This document shows positions 18,663 to 27,959 of a stretch of DNA of 64,000 nt, piece by piece (positions within the stretch are counted from its first letter, which is position 1; the number at the start of each line of letters is the position of its first letter). The position numbers were made by a program, and so were the translations under genes. Location: positions 6,258 through 70,257 of the forward strand of contig URHG01000010.1 of NCBI GenBank assembly GCA_900547555.1, given 5' to 3'. The notes under the pieces are model-generated. The model was not told the origin of the DNA, made no database searches, and saw only the letters and a list, made by a program, of their open reading frames with translations. Source of the stretch: an uncultured Porphyromonadaceae bacterium (GTDB taxonomy: Bacteria > Bacteroidota > Bacteroidia > Bacteroidales > UBA11471).

Positions 18663-18962
18663 ATGATTAAACATATCGTCCTTTTTAAATTAAAAACCAC
18701 TCTTTCTTCCGACGAGAAGAAAAGCATTACGCAAAATTTCAAAAACGCACTGGAAGCCCTAAAAGGAAAAATTCCCTGTCTCTTGTCCATAGAAGTAGGG
18801 ATAAACGAGAATGCGGAAGAATCTTACGATATAGCTCTGACTACCACATTCGAGACATTCGACGATCTGCACAACTACGCGCAGCACCCCGACCACGTAG
18901 CTGCGACACAAATCATCAAAGAGACCAAAGAATCGCGCGCCTGCGTCGACTATATCATTTGA
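18663..18962 (+). CDS. Dabb (stress-responsive A/B barrel) family protein
   Basis: The 99-residue protein starts with MIKHIVLFKLK and has the alternating beta-alpha pattern and the YAQHPDHVA block near residues 77-85 of the dimeric alpha/beta-barrel Dabb family. Members are small cytoplasmic proteins of mostly unknown function. The GH13 gene starts 17 bases downstream, so the two are probably co-transcribed. Confidence 0.88.
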   Translation: MIKHIVLFKLKTTLSSDEKKSITQNFKNALEALKGKIPCLLSIEVGINENAEESYDIALTTTFETFDDLHNYAQHPDHVAATQIIKETKESRACVDYII

Positions 18963-18979
18963 AATACCCGTACCGTTCT

Positions 18980-20716
18980 ATGAAACAAGAGAAAATCATT
19001 ATCTACCAACTCTTACCGCGCCTCTTCGGAAATACGACAACAGACTGTGTCCCCAACGGATCGATCGAAAAAAACGGCGTAGGAAAACTAAATGACATAT
19101 CTCCGAAAGTCCTGCGGGAAATAGCCCGTTTGGGTTGCACTCATGTATGGTACACCGGTGTCATCGAACATGCCACACAAACCGACTACTCCCGATACGG
19201 AATCGCCACCGACAATCCTCATGTCGTCAAAGGCAAGGCAGGATCGCCGTATGCCATAAAAGATTATTATGACATCGATCCCGACCTCGCCGTAAATGTT
19301 CCCGACCGTATGCAGGAATTCGAGGCTCTCATAGAACGTACGCACCAAAATAAATTGAAAGCGATCATCGATTTCGTACCCAATCACGTGGCGCGTCAAT
19401 ACCGATCGGACGCCAAACCCGACGGCATCACGGATTTGGGTTGTTGCGACAACACGGCACATGCATTTGATACGCACAACAATTTTTATTACATTCCGGG
19501 ACAAGAATTCTCCCCGCATTTCGATATCGGAGAAGGGACGAACCGCTACAACGAATTTCCCGCCAAAGCAACCGGAAACGACTGTTTTTCTCCCTCTCCG
19601 GGGCAAAACGACTGGTACGAAACCGTAAAATTGAACTACGGCGTCGATTACCTCAACTGCATGAAAAAAAACTTTGACCCGATACCCGACACATGGGAAA
19701 AAATGAGAGACATTCTGCTCTTTTGGGGCGGGAAAAACATCGACGGATTCCGGTGCGACATGGCAGAAATGGTGCCGGTAGAATTTTGGGGTTGGGCCAT
19801 ACCTCAAATCAAGCGACAATACCCACACCTGATTTTCATCGCCGAAGTATATAATCCCTGCGAATACCGCAACTACCTGCATAACGGACACTTCGACTAC
19901 CTTTACGACAAAGTGGGGCTCTACGACCTTTTACGCAATATCGTAAGCGGACATGCTTCTTCGCTGCAAATAAGCCATTGTTGGCAATCGCTCGAAGGCA
20001 TCAATACCGATATGGTAAATTTTCTGGAAAACCACGATGAGCAACGTGTCGCCTCCCCCCAAAACGCCGGAGATCCGTTCAAAGCATATCCCGCCCTCAT
20101 CGTATCGGCGATGATGAACCGGAATCCTTTTCTTCTCTATTTCGGTCAAGAGCTGGGAGAGCCGGGCACCGATGCCGAAGGGTTCAGCGGATACGACGGG
20201 CGCACTACGATTTTCGATTATTGGAGCGTTCCTTCCATACGTAACTGGTACAACAACGGCCGTTGCAACGATACCCGGCTCACCGATGATCAAAAGCGAC
20301 TGAGAGAGATGTACCGACAAGTACTTACCCTCTGTAATAAAGAGGCCGCTCTGAGAGAAGGAGATTTTTTCGACTTGATGTATGTCAATTTCGACAACGG
20401 ACATTTCGATGCCAAGCACAACTACGCATTTCTAAGGAGATACAAAAACGAACTGCTCCTCATAGCCGTCAATTTCAATGCTTGGCCTGCCAATACCGAA
20501 ATACGCATACCCCAGCACGCCTTCGATTGTTGGAATATAATCCCCGGCGAATACGATTGCGAAGAGCTGCTGGGAGGAGAAAAAGCTGCAAAAAACATTT
20601 CTCCCGACAGACTGTTTGAGACATCGATACATGCCTATGGTGCCGTCGTATGGAAATGCAAAATAAAGACAACCCGAATTAGCTCGAAAAAAAGCACCTT
20701 AACACACATGAAATAA
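18980..20716 (+). CDS. GH13 alpha-amylase family enzyme, cytoplasmic
   Basis: This 578-residue protein has no signal peptide, so it probably acts on intracellular alpha-glucans or maltodextrins. The four GH13 regions are present: IDFVPNH near 122-128, DGFRCDMAE with nucleophile Asp260, FIAEVYNP with acid/base Glu289, and ENHDEQR with Asp353. The C-terminal beta domain follows from about residue 475. The ATG at 18980 is preferred to a TTG at 18959. Exact specificity (amylase, glucosidase or trehalose-type) cannot be assigned. It follows the Dabb gene closely. Confidence 0.9.
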   Translation: MKQEKIIIYQLLPRLFGNTTTDCVPNGSIEKNGVGKLNDISPKVLREIARLGCTHVWYTGVIEHATQTDYSRYGIATDNPHVVKGKAGSPYAIKDYYDIDPDLAVNVPDRMQEFEALIERTHQNKLKAIIDFVPNHVARQYRSDAKPDGITDLGCCDNTAHAFDTHNNFYYIPGQEFSPHFDIGEGTNRYNEFPAKATGNDCFSPSPGQNDWYETVKLNYGVDYLNCMKKNFDPIPDTWEKMRDILLFWGGKNIDGFRCDMAEMVPVEFWGWAIPQIKRQYPHLIFIAEVYNPCEYRNYLHNGHFDYLYDKVGLYDLLRNIVSGHASSLQISHCWQSLEGINTDMVNFLENHDEQRVASPQNAGDPFKAYPALIVSAMMNRNPFLLYFGQELGEPGTDAEGFSGYDGRTTIFDYWSVPSIRNWYNNGRCNDTRLTDDQKRLREMYRQVLTLCNKEAALREGDFFDLMYVNFDNGHFDAKHNYAFLRRYKNELLLIAVNFNAWPANTEIRIPQHAFDCWNIIPGEYDCEELLGGEKAAKNISPDRLFETSIHAYGAVVWKCKIKTTRISSKKSTLTHMK

Positions 20717-20728
20717 CGATATTCTTGT

Positions 20729-20736
20729 TACCTTTG
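20729..20736 (+). promoter_or_regulatory. -7 element of the prs promoter
   Basis: TACCTTTG lies 38 bases upstream of the prs ATG at 20774, just after the stop of the GH13 gene. Confidence 0.6.
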
Positions 20737-20773
20737 CCGAAGAATATCAAAAACCTTTCCAAGAAAGAAAAAA

Positions 20774-21712
20774 ATGATCCAAAGACCGCCATTCAAGGTT
20801 TTCGCCGGAACGAACACGCGTTATCTGGCCGAAAAAATCTGTAACTCATTAGGTTGCGAATTAGGAAAAATGAACATTCAGCACTTCGCTGACGGTGAAT
20901 TTTCGGTGTCTTTTGAAGAATCGATTCGCGGTTGCCAAGTATTTTTGATCCAATCGACTTATCCCAACGCCGACAATTTGATGGAGCTCCTTCTTATGAT
21001 CGACGCTGCCAAACGCGCTTCGGCCGAGTCGATTATCGCCGTAACCCCCTATTTCGGCTGGGCACGACAAGACCGTAAAGACAAACCCCGCGTATCGATC
21101 GCCGCCAAACTGATCGCCGACCTTCTGAGCGTGGCCGGCATCGACCGCCTCATTACAATGGACTTGCACGCTGACCAGATTCAGGGTTTCTTCAATGTTC
21201 CGGTCGATCACCTTTACGCTTCTACCGTTTTCGGTGAATACATCAAATCCCTCAAACTCAAAGATATGGTTATCGCATCGCCCGATGTCGGCGGTTCAAA
21301 ACGGGCAAACTCGTATGCCAAGTATTTCGGTGTACCTCTAGTATTATGTCATAAATCGAGAGCCAAAGCCAACGAAGTCGAGAGCATGACCGTTATCGGA
21401 GATGTCAAAGATAAAAACGTCATTCTCGTAGACGACATGGTCGATACCGCCGGAACAATCACCAAAGCTGCCGACCTGATGATAAGCAAAGGTGCTCTTT
21501 CTGTCCGTGCCATCGCCAGCCACGCCGTGATGTCCGACCCCGCAACATCGCGTGTTACAGAATCGAAAATGACCGAAATGATATTTACCGACAGTATTCC
21601 CTATTATAAAAACTGTTCCAAAGTACATATCATCAGTATCGCCGATATGTTTGCCGATACGATACGGCGCGTTTACGAAAACGAATCTATCAGTTCGCAA
21701 TACATTATTTAA
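20774..21712 (+). CDS. prs: ribose-phosphate pyrophosphokinase
   Basis: Prs makes PRPP from ribose-5-phosphate and ATP, feeding purine, pyrimidine, histidine and tryptophan synthesis. The 312-residue length is typical of class I enzymes. Visible motifs are the ADGEFSVSFEESIRG substrate block near 37-51, YFGWARQDRKDKPR (flexible loop) near 93-106, and the PRPP-binding loop VILVDDMVDTAGTI near residues 216-229. It has its own promoter and a strong terminator, so it is probably monocistronic. Confidence 0.97.
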   Translation: MIQRPPFKVFAGTNTRYLAEKICNSLGCELGKMNIQHFADGEFSVSFEESIRGCQVFLIQSTYPNADNLMELLLMIDAAKRASAESIIAVTPYFGWARQDRKDKPRVSIAAKLIADLLSVAGIDRLITMDLHADQIQGFFNVPVDHLYASTVFGEYIKSLKLKDMVIASPDVGGSKRANSYAKYFGVPLVLCHKSRAKANEVESMTVIGDVKDKNVILVDDMVDTAGTITKAADLMISKGALSVRAIASHAVMSDPATSRVTESKMTEMIFTDSIPYYKNCSKVHIISIADMFADTIRRVYENESISSQYII

Positions 21713-21734
21713 GCGATACCCTACCTATCTATTC

Positions 21735-21778
21735 CGGCTTCGTTCAAAATAAGGGACGAAGCCGTTTTCTTTTTTTTA
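21735..21778 (+). terminator. prs rho-independent terminator
   Basis: Arms at 21735-21743 and 21756-21764 form a perfect 9-bp GC-rich stem with a 12-base loop, followed by a T run. Confidence 0.85.
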
Positions 21779-21819
21779 AAAAAAACTTATCGATATTTCA
21801 AAAGTTTTTCAAGTATAGA

Positions 21820-21851
21820 TTGGCCGGCTATCAAAAAATACCTTACCTTTG
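21820..21851 (+). promoter_or_regulatory. promoter of the PCMD-barrel gene pair
   Basis: TTGG at 21820-21823 serves as a candidate -33 and TACCTTTG at 21844-21851 as -7. The predicted leader to the ATG at 21964 is about 100 bases, which argues against the longer in-frame start at 21820. Confidence 0.6.
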
Positions 21852-21963
21852 CAACGTCAATTCACAAAAAGAGTATACAATTCGGGAAGTCTTCACGATT
21901 CGGAAGTACAATAATCCTCATTTTTGTCATTGGCAGAATTATACATATTTCAAAACCGCACAA

Positions 21964-23196
21964 ATGAAAAAATTGCATCATACCTTTTTCCTCCTTTGCG
22001 GAATAGTGGTCGCATTCTCGACGACAAGTTGCATCAAAGACGAAAAAGCCAATGTAGAATGCGACATCGAAAACATCGTCGTTGCACAAGAAGACCTCAT
22101 CACATATACCAAGATAGACCGAGACCGGGCTATCGTCTCACTGAAACGGAAATCGGTAAATTTCGAAAGTGAAATAAACCCTACATACATTGTATCGGAC
22201 GGAGCCACATACACCATAGAGAACGAAACCGATAAAGATGCCGTACATATCGAATACGTGAAAGTAACTTCGGAAGACAAACAATACAGCAAGACCTATA
22301 CGGTATTATTCACTCCGACCGAAATACCGGCTCACTTCGGATTCGAATATTGGGCTGTCGACGGCAAATACGAAAAGTCTTACGAACACGGTATGACCAT
22401 AACCAACGATGACGGGACAGCAGAACACTACCCCGAGATCGACCTCTATCTTTGGGATAGCGGTAACCTCGGATTTTCGGCCGTCGCCAGCGGAAAAGGG
22501 CCGAAAGAATACCCTACGTTTTCGACCGACGATGCTTACAGCGGCAGCAAAGCCGCCAAGCTCGTTACCCGCAAGACCGGCACGTTAGGTGCGACTCTCA
22601 ACAAACCCATCGCCGCCGGGAATATTTTTCTCGGAGAATTTTCGGGTAAAGGCATCAACTTGATGGCAGAACCCTTGAAAGCGACCCGCTTCGGTTATCC
22701 TTACGACAAGATACCGACTTCGTTCGATGTCTATTTCAAATACAAACGGGGTACTTACGCCCATACCGGCGAAGTATTCACGACTCGCGAAGGGACTCCC
22801 GACTTCTGCGCTATCTATGCCGTTTTCTTCGACAATGTAATAGCCAAAGAAGAAAACCCGCTCGATATACCCACCCTCGACGGCTCTAACGTATTCACCA
22901 GTTCATCGATTATCGCCATTGCCAACCTGCATACATGCGATAATGAAGAATACCGGAAGTGGGAAGGTGGAACCGACGGAGAATGGAAACACGTCAATAT
23001 ACCCTTCAAAGGCCAAAAAGAAGGCGTTGATTACCGTACTCTTATCGATCCCGAACGACTGAAAAAACAAGAATATAGTTTAGCGATCGTATGCTGTTCG
23101 AGTTATTACGGCGACTTTTTCGAAGGTGCCATCGACAGCGAGTTAACAATCGACGACCTCACGATTCATTACGAAGACGTCCCCGTACAGCCATAA
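21964..23196 (+). CDS. PCMD-domain lipoprotein
   Basis: This 410-residue protein has a lipobox (Cys23), an N-terminal beta domain of about 110 residues and a C-terminal domain that resembles the PCMD (putative carbohydrate metabolism) fold. The recognisable pieces are FEYWAVDGKYE near 130-140, a GSKAAKLVTRKTG stretch, and DVYFKYKRGTYAHTG. PCMD proteins are surface or periplasmic and often lie beside outer-membrane proteins, as here: a beta-barrel gene follows 11 bases later. The ligand is unknown. Confidence 0.82.
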   Translation: MKKLHHTFFLLCGIVVAFSTTSCIKDEKANVECDIENIVVAQEDLITYTKIDRDRAIVSLKRKSVNFESEINPTYIVSDGATYTIENETDKDAVHIEYVKVTSEDKQYSKTYTVLFTPTEIPAHFGFEYWAVDGKYEKSYEHGMTITNDDGTAEHYPEIDLYLWDSGNLGFSAVASGKGPKEYPTFSTDDAYSGSKAAKLVTRKTGTLGATLNKPIAAGNIFLGEFSGKGINLMAEPLKATRFGYPYDKIPTSFDVYFKYKRGTYAHTGEVFTTREGTPDFCAIYAVFFDNVIAKEENPLDIPTLDGSNVFTSSSIIAIANLHTCDNEEYRKWEGGTDGEWKHVNIPFKGQKEGVDYRTLIDPERLKKQEYSLAIVCCSSYYGDFFEGAIDSELTIDDLTIHYEDVPVQP

Positions 23197-23207
23197 TCAA
23201 AAGATCT

Positions 23208-23993
23208 ATGAAAAAACAATTTCTGTATATATTTCTCGCCGTATTCTCTATTGGAATTCCGGCACAAGCAATTACCAACCAAGATATTGACGAGGCTGCA
23301 ACCTTAGCCGAAAAATATCAACAGCACAAGAAAGCCAAAGTATATGAATTCAGTGTAAAAGCGGGATTCAATATCGGAGGAACATCTCCTATGGGACTGC
23401 CGGCCGAAATACGGCAAATCAACTCTTTCAGCCCTACCCTATCCCTATCGATCGGCGGCGATGTAATACGCTGGTTCTCGCCCAAATGGGGTGTAAATTT
23501 GGGTCTACGCTTCGAGACGAAAGGAATGGAAACCGATGCCTCGGTAAAAAATTATGTCATCAAACTGCTAAACGACGGGAGCTATATCGAGGGTATCTAT
23601 ACCGGTGATGTCGTAACCAAAGTCAACAATCAATATCTGACGCTGCCCTTACAAGCCGCATACAAGGCCGGGGAAAGATGGAAACTGAAAGCCGGTGTAT
23701 ATGTATCGTTCCTGCTCCGGGGAAATTTCGACGGGGAAGCCAAAAACGGATATATGCGTACACACCCGACCGAGCCGAAACTCGAAACAGATGCCCCCTA
23801 TGATTTCTCGGCCGATACAAAACAATTTGATTGGGGACTCGACTTGGGTGCAGAATTCGTCGCCTACAAACACCTCTCTATTTACGCCGACCTGACATGG
23901 GGACTCACTCCGATTTTCCCGAGCGACTTTACCGCCATCGGATTCAAAATGTATAACGTCTACCTCAATATCGGTTTCGCCTACGTTTTTTAA
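23208..23993 (+). CDS. PorT-family outer-membrane beta-barrel protein
   Basis: The 261-residue protein has a clear signal peptide (cleavage near AQA at 19-21), then alternating beta strands with glycine-rich turns such as SVKAGFNIGGTSPMG, and ends in a strand with the terminal aromatic pattern (IGFAYVF) of outer-membrane barrels. Its ATG lies 11 bases after the PCMD gene, so the two are probably one operon and may act as a surface pair. An upstream in-frame start inside the PCMD gene is rejected because the signal peptide fits only the later ATG. Confidence 0.8.
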   Translation: MKKQFLYIFLAVFSIGIPAQAITNQDIDEAATLAEKYQQHKKAKVYEFSVKAGFNIGGTSPMGLPAEIRQINSFSPTLSLSIGGDVIRWFSPKWGVNLGLRFETKGMETDASVKNYVIKLLNDGSYIEGIYTGDVVTKVNNQYLTLPLQAAYKAGERWKLKAGVYVSFLLRGNFDGEAKNGYMRTHPTEPKLETDAPYDFSADTKQFDWGLDLGAEFVAYKHLSIYADLTWGLTPIFPSDFTAIGFKMYNVYLNIGFAYVF

Positions 23994-24010
23994 AAAATAA
24001 AAACCCTCAT

Positions 24011-25180
24011 TTATCGGCGGTCATCGGGATAAAGCAAATATTTGTTTCGCAACTCCTTGTAGGCCGCCAAATCTTTTTGCCATGAAGCGCGTATATCGGC
24101 TTCGCTTTTTCCTTCGATAATTTCGCGGCGCACTCGGCTGCTCCCCATCAATTTATCGAAAAACGAAGGGCTGGAAAAAAATTCGGCTCCCTTCCCCGAC
24201 CGATGGAAAAATCGCAACAAATACGTCAATGACAAACCCTCGGGCGGAACAGAATCGCGCAGGTCTATCCCATAACACAATTTACCGCATTGTAACGGAT
24301 TCTTATCGTATCCGGGCAAAGAGGCAGGCTTGAATATAAAAGTCCCGCATGTCGAATCGGGATAACCGATCACTTGAAAAGGCATATAAGTACCTCGGCC
24401 TACACTCACTCGTGTGGCCTCGAAAAAGCACAGTGAAGGATAGAATCGTATCGCCGTATCGTTCGGCAGATTGGGCGACGGTTTCACCGGTAATGAATAC
24501 CGATCGCCGTGCCGCCACCCGCGAAGAGGAATAACCGTCAGATCGATCTGCGCCGTGCCGCCCCAATCCTCACCCTTTATCATACAGGCCAGCTCCCCCA
24601 CCGTAAGACCATGCAAGACAGGTAGGGGTAAAATACCTACGAACGAACGTAACGAATCCTCAATCACCGGGCCATCGACATAATCGCAAGGATTCGGTCG
24701 GTCGAGGACCCACATCTCCACACCTTGCTCGGCACACCCCTGCATAAGATAGTACATGGTGGAAATATAGGTATAAAAACGCGCACCGACATCTTGAATG
24801 TCAAAAATCAGAACATCGATATCTTTCAACTGCCGGCCCGAAGGTTTCTTATTCACACCATACAGCGAATAGATCGGCAATCCGGTACGCGCATCTCTAC
24901 CATCCGACACTATTTCTCCGGCATCGGCCGTCCCCCTCAAACCATGTTCAGGAGCAAAAAGTGCAACAACATTTACCCCCCGGGCCAGAAGCGTATCGAC
25001 AAGGTGTACCGAAGAAGCCGTCAACAAGGATGTTTGATTCACCGCCAACGCAACCCGACGCCCATCGAGATCGGATAACCACTCTTCGAGGCGATCGGCT
25101 CCTACTTGTACTTTACCGTCGGACATAACCGGCATGGAAACGGCCCAACACAAAATTACAGACCAAACAAATGCTTTCAT
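24011..25180 (-). CDS. DUF1343 protein, exo-beta-N-acetylmuramidase NamZ-like
   Basis: This 389-residue protein has a signal peptide and the DUF1343 (YbbC) pattern: GRRVALAVNQTSLL near 41-54, ALFAPEHGLRGTADAGE near 76-92, DVLIFDIQDVGARFYTYISTM near 127-147 and LDRPNPCDYVDGP near 163-175. The Bacillus subtilis YbbC, renamed NamZ, removes MurNAc from the end of peptidoglycan fragments, so a role in wall recycling or in feeding on wall fragments is likely. It converges on the barrel gene with only 17 bases between stops. No adjacent recycling genes are seen. Confidence 0.85.
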   Translation of the reverse strand: MKAFVWSVILCWAVSMPVMSDGKVQVGADRLEEWLSDLDGRRVALAVNQTSLLTASSVHLVDTLLARGVNVVALFAPEHGLRGTADAGEIVSDGRDARTGLPIYSLYGVNKKPSGRQLKDIDVLIFDIQDVGARFYTYISTMYYLMQGCAEQGVEMWVLDRPNPCDYVDGPVIEDSLRSFVGILPLPVLHGLTVGELACMIKGEDWGGTAQIDLTVIPLRGWRHGDRYSLPVKPSPNLPNDTAIRFYPSLCFFEATRVSVGRGTYMPFQVIGYPDSTCGTFIFKPASLPGYDKNPLQCGKLCYGIDLRDSVPPEGLSLTYLLRFFHRSGKGAEFFSSPSFFDKLMGSSRVRREIIEGKSEADIRASWQKDLAAYKELRNKYLLYPDDRR

Positions 25181-25303
25181 CGTACAGAATTTATACTGCC
25201 ATAAAGATAAAAAGAAAACAAGATTTCAACTTCATCTTATCGAAGAAATAGATAAAAACCACAAGCAAAATATATAAAAGGACTACGATTCCGATAAATT
25301 TAT

Positions 25304-25311
25304 TATCTTTG
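25304..25311 (+). promoter_or_regulatory. -7 element upstream of the 25375 gene
   Basis: TATCTTTG matches the consensus and predicts a start of transcription about 55 bases before the ATG at 25375. It excludes an in-frame start at 25309. Confidence 0.65.
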
Positions 25312-25374
25312 GCAACAAGCCACAACCAATATGCAGTATGTGGTCTTATATCATTTTTCCGCTCACCGATAATA

Positions 25375-25863
25375 ATGGATATTATGAAACTCACGCTTGC
25401 TCTTTCTATCATATTTTTTTTCGGGACGACAATATGCACTCTGAGTCAGGAGCAATCGCCATCGATTCCGGCAAAGCAGGAAACAGTACCTAACGGTCGA
25501 AAATATGTTCCCAAACAAGAAATTCCTTTCAATCAGGCCATTATGGTATTGGGGTTTGAAAAAATTTTATCATCGAAAAAAGAATCGCTTCTCATACAAA
25601 ACCGTACACAAGAAACGGTTACCCGCATAAAACTGCGCATCGTGTATAAAACACCTCAAAACGAAATGCTCGACTACCGGGAAATTTTCCTCGATGAAGA
25701 AATTCTACCCGGTATGACCAAAAAATTCTCGATCGACAGTTTCGATGAAAATCGCCAATATTACTACTACATGACCCCTCCGACCGGGAAAAGTATAGAA
25801 TCGAGTTACCCATTTAAAATCACATTCACTTTACTACGATACGATATAGCCATAACCCGATAA
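25375..25863 (+). CDS. small secreted protein, unknown function
   Basis: The 162-residue protein has an N-terminal signal (MDIMKLTLALSIIFFFG) and a mature part with one compact beta-rich domain. The pattern LIQNRTQETVTRIKLRIVY, DYREIFLDEEILPGM and FSIDSFDENRQYYYY suggests an immunoglobulin-like sandwich. No known family was recognised. ATG codons at 25375 and 25384 are both possible starts. It has its own promoter, and hsp20 lies downstream on the same strand. Confidence 0.7.
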   Translation: MDIMKLTLALSIIFFFGTTICTLSQEQSPSIPAKQETVPNGRKYVPKQEIPFNQAIMVLGFEKILSSKKESLLIQNRTQETVTRIKLRIVYKTPQNEMLDYREIFLDEEILPGMTKKFSIDSFDENRQYYYYMTPPTGKSIESSYPFKITFTLLRYDIAITR

Positions 25864-26027
25864 ATATCTGACACGTCGAATAAGAGGTTAGACTATTTTA
25901 ACGACGTTTACCGCACATTCGACAAACATTCTTCCTTTCACATTGTTTTTATTGGTAGCGAGACAGAGAAACTCCGTATCGTTATAATCAATCAATTGTT
26001 TCACCAATTCATCGGGAGGAAAATAAT

Positions 26028-26456
26028 ATGACACCTACCAAACAGCAAACACAAAGTTGGTTGCCGTCGATCTTCAACGACTTCTTCGGCAACGAGTGGA
26101 TAACCAAAAACCGTTCGACAGTTCCCGCAGTCAACATCATGGAAGACGAAAAACGTTACACCGTAGAGGTAGCCGTTCCGGGACTAAAAAAGGAAGATAT
26201 AAACGTACGCATCGACGAAAACAGCCATCTGATCATTACGGTCGACACAAAAAAAGAGAAAGAAGAAGAGGCTCAGAAAGGGAAATATATCCGTCGGGAA
26301 TTTTCCTGCTCCCAATTCCGCCAAACTCTTTTACTGCCCGAAAATATCGATGAAGAAAGTATCGAAGCCAAACAGGAAAACGGACTGCTTACCATACACA
26401 TTCCCAAGAGGAAAACAGCAGAGAACACGGAACCTAAAAAAATCCAAATCAAATAA
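26028..26456 (+). CDS. Hsp20/alpha-crystallin small heat-shock protein
   Basis: Small heat-shock proteins bind unfolding proteins and keep them refoldable. The 142-residue sequence has the alpha-crystallin domain from about 35 to 130, with VEVAVPGLKKEDINVRI near residues 44-60 and the C-terminal QENGLLTIHIPKR block, which carries the conserved A-x-x-x-n-GvL type element. The upstream 160 bases show no clear TAnnTTTG element, so an alternative sigma factor or heat control is possible. A strong hairpin follows the stop. Confidence 0.92.
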   Translation: MTPTKQQTQSWLPSIFNDFFGNEWITKNRSTVPAVNIMEDEKRYTVEVAVPGLKKEDINVRIDENSHLIITVDTKKEKEEEAQKGKYIRREFSCSQFRQTLLLPENIDEESIEAKQENGLLTIHIPKRKTAENTEPKKIQIK

Positions 26457-26471
26457 TGTTCGAGGTTATCA

Positions 26472-26510
26472 TATAAAAGGGTACTTTCACAATGAAAGTA
26501 CCCTTTTATA
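26472..26510. terminator. bidirectional terminator between hsp20 and GT2
   Basis: Perfect 18-base arms at 26472-26489 and 26493-26510 flank a 3-base loop (CAA). The right arm includes the last codons and the stop of the minus-strand glycosyltransferase gene (ending at 26506), so the terminator is built partly from coding sequence. Confidence 0.9.
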
Positions 26511-27708
26511 TTTTCATACGACGCCATGTATAATTTTCTTCCTTGCGTCGGCGGGCCGAAAAGTAATAGTACAAATTCACCGCCGGACGCAACCACTCAT
26601 ATAGCAAGACTTTCATGCCGAGAGGTGGCATATCCATCGTCCATGCAAGGCGTTTATAAACCCATGTCTGCATGATTCCCCGCCACAACAACAGCAAAAG
26701 TATCGCCCCCCACACCGCAGGATGCGATGGTTGTATCACCGCCATAGTAACCAAAGCCGCATAAAAAAGGTAGACCGACAGTTGTTCGAACACAAACAAA
26801 TATCGACGACTATGGCGAAGATAAGGTGCCGTAAAACAGTAACGCAATTTCGACATACGCCACAATGAAACGACATCATCGGTACATACATCGACCCGAC
26901 TCTCGGGTGAAATTTCCACCCGGGTATTCCGGGACGTAGCCACTTCATTGATAAACAGATCATCATCGCCGTAACGAAGATTTAAAGTACGGGAAAAGCC
27001 TTTATGTCCGAAAAAAAGCGATTTTCGATACACTACATTCGTTCCCTCTCCCATGTAAGGATTTCCACACAACGCACAAGACAAATAGCGTAGCGAAAAA
27101 AGCAACCGGTCATAAGCAGCATAACAAGCGCCACGTGAAGAAGACATATCAAATCGCGTATAACCCAAAACAATATCGACTCCATCGGAGAAGCGACGCA
27201 TCATATTCCTCAACCAATATCGAGATGACGGGAGACATGTCGCATCGAGAACAACGACATAATCGTTTCTGACAGCTTTGAATCCCAACGTTATAGCCAG
27301 TTTCCTACGACTCAGCGCACAAGCATCGAAAGGGACGTATGTATAATAAAGATGGGGATATTGCTCCGCATACCGATTCAAAAGATCCCGAGTTTCATCG
27401 GTAGAAGCATCATCGACCACCACAACCTCGAAATCGGGATAATCCTGTTTGAAAAGTTCGGGCAAATTACGACGTAATGATGCCGCATTTTCACAAGCAT
27501 ACACAATAAGGGAAACAGACGGTAAAAATTCCTTTTCCCGAGTCCCGCTTCTTTCTGTATTTTTGCGACAGAACCGATACACTCTAAGGTAATACTTTAC
27601 ATCGATATAGACGAGAAAAAGCAACAAAGCAACGGCAAAAGAGCCATAAACAATCACAGATACAGCAAGAGGTTGAGACAATAAACGTATAAAAGATTCA
27701 GAACTCAT
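26506..27708 (-). CDS. membrane-bound family 2 glycosyltransferase
   Basis: This 400-residue protein has an N-terminal membrane helix (about 15-38), a GT-A domain with VSLIVYACENAASLRRNL, VVVVDDASTDET near 97-108, a LDATC acceptor-side DxD-like block, and RYGDDDLFINEVA, and then two or three C-terminal membrane helices. It would add sugars at the inner face of the inner membrane. The ATG at 27708 is supported by the TATTTTTG promoter at 27731-27738; a longer frame from 27852 is rejected. It diverges from the polysaccharide export operon and probably belongs to it. Confidence 0.88.
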   Translation of the reverse strand: MSSESFIRLLSQPLAVSVIVYGSFAVALLLFLVYIDVKYYLRVYRFCRKNTERSGTREKEFLPSVSLIVYACENAASLRRNLPELFKQDYPDFEVVVVDDASTDETRDLLNRYAEQYPHLYYTYVPFDACALSRRKLAITLGFKAVRNDYVVVLDATCLPSSRYWLRNMMRRFSDGVDIVLGYTRFDMSSSRGACYAAYDRLLFSLRYLSCALCGNPYMGEGTNVVYRKSLFFGHKGFSRTLNLRYGDDDLFINEVATSRNTRVEISPESRVDVCTDDVVSLWRMSKLRYCFTAPYLRHSRRYLFVFEQLSVYLFYAALVTMAVIQPSHPAVWGAILLLLLWRGIMQTWVYKRLAWTMDMPPLGMKVLLYEWLRPAVNLYYYFSARRRKEENYTWRRMKI

Positions 27709-27730
27709 ATCAATCGCATTTAACGCGATA

Positions 27731-27738
27731 CAAAAATA
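27731..27738 (-). promoter_or_regulatory. -7 element of the GT2 promoter
   Basis: The minus strand reads TATTTTTG, 23 bases before the ATG at 27708. Confidence 0.6.
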
Positions 27739-27896
27739 GGTAATCTCTGTGAAGCACCCAAACGGAACAGTCGTTTTAAATCCCTTCCACCAAAAGATCA
27801 ATAAACAAAAAAACGAGACACCAATACGAGAATAATATCGGTTTACTGCCACAACAAAAACAGATAAAAGCCGTTATCAAATATAAGAGTTATTAT

Positions 27897-27928
27897 TTTG
27901 CAGATAATGCACAAAGAGGCTATATTTG
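27897..27928 (+). promoter_or_regulatory. promoter of the polysaccharide export operon (-33 and -7)
   Basis: TTTG at 27897-27900 and TATATTTG at 27921-27928 are 20 bases apart. The ATG of the Wza-like gene at 27960 is about 25 bases past the predicted start. No inverted repeats of the kind that flank invertible capsule promoters were seen around it. Confidence 0.7.
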
Positions 27929-27959
27929 CAGCTTGAATATAGAAAAACACTACCGCTTC

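Noticed and set aside
23987..24006. Terminator between the barrel gene and the NamZ-like gene
   Set aside because: Only a short TTTTTTAAAAAA palindrome without a GC stem is present, too weak to call.
27709..27959. Invertible promoter of the kind that switches Bacteroides capsule operons
   Set aside because: No pair of inverted repeats flanks the promoter and no invertase gene is nearby.
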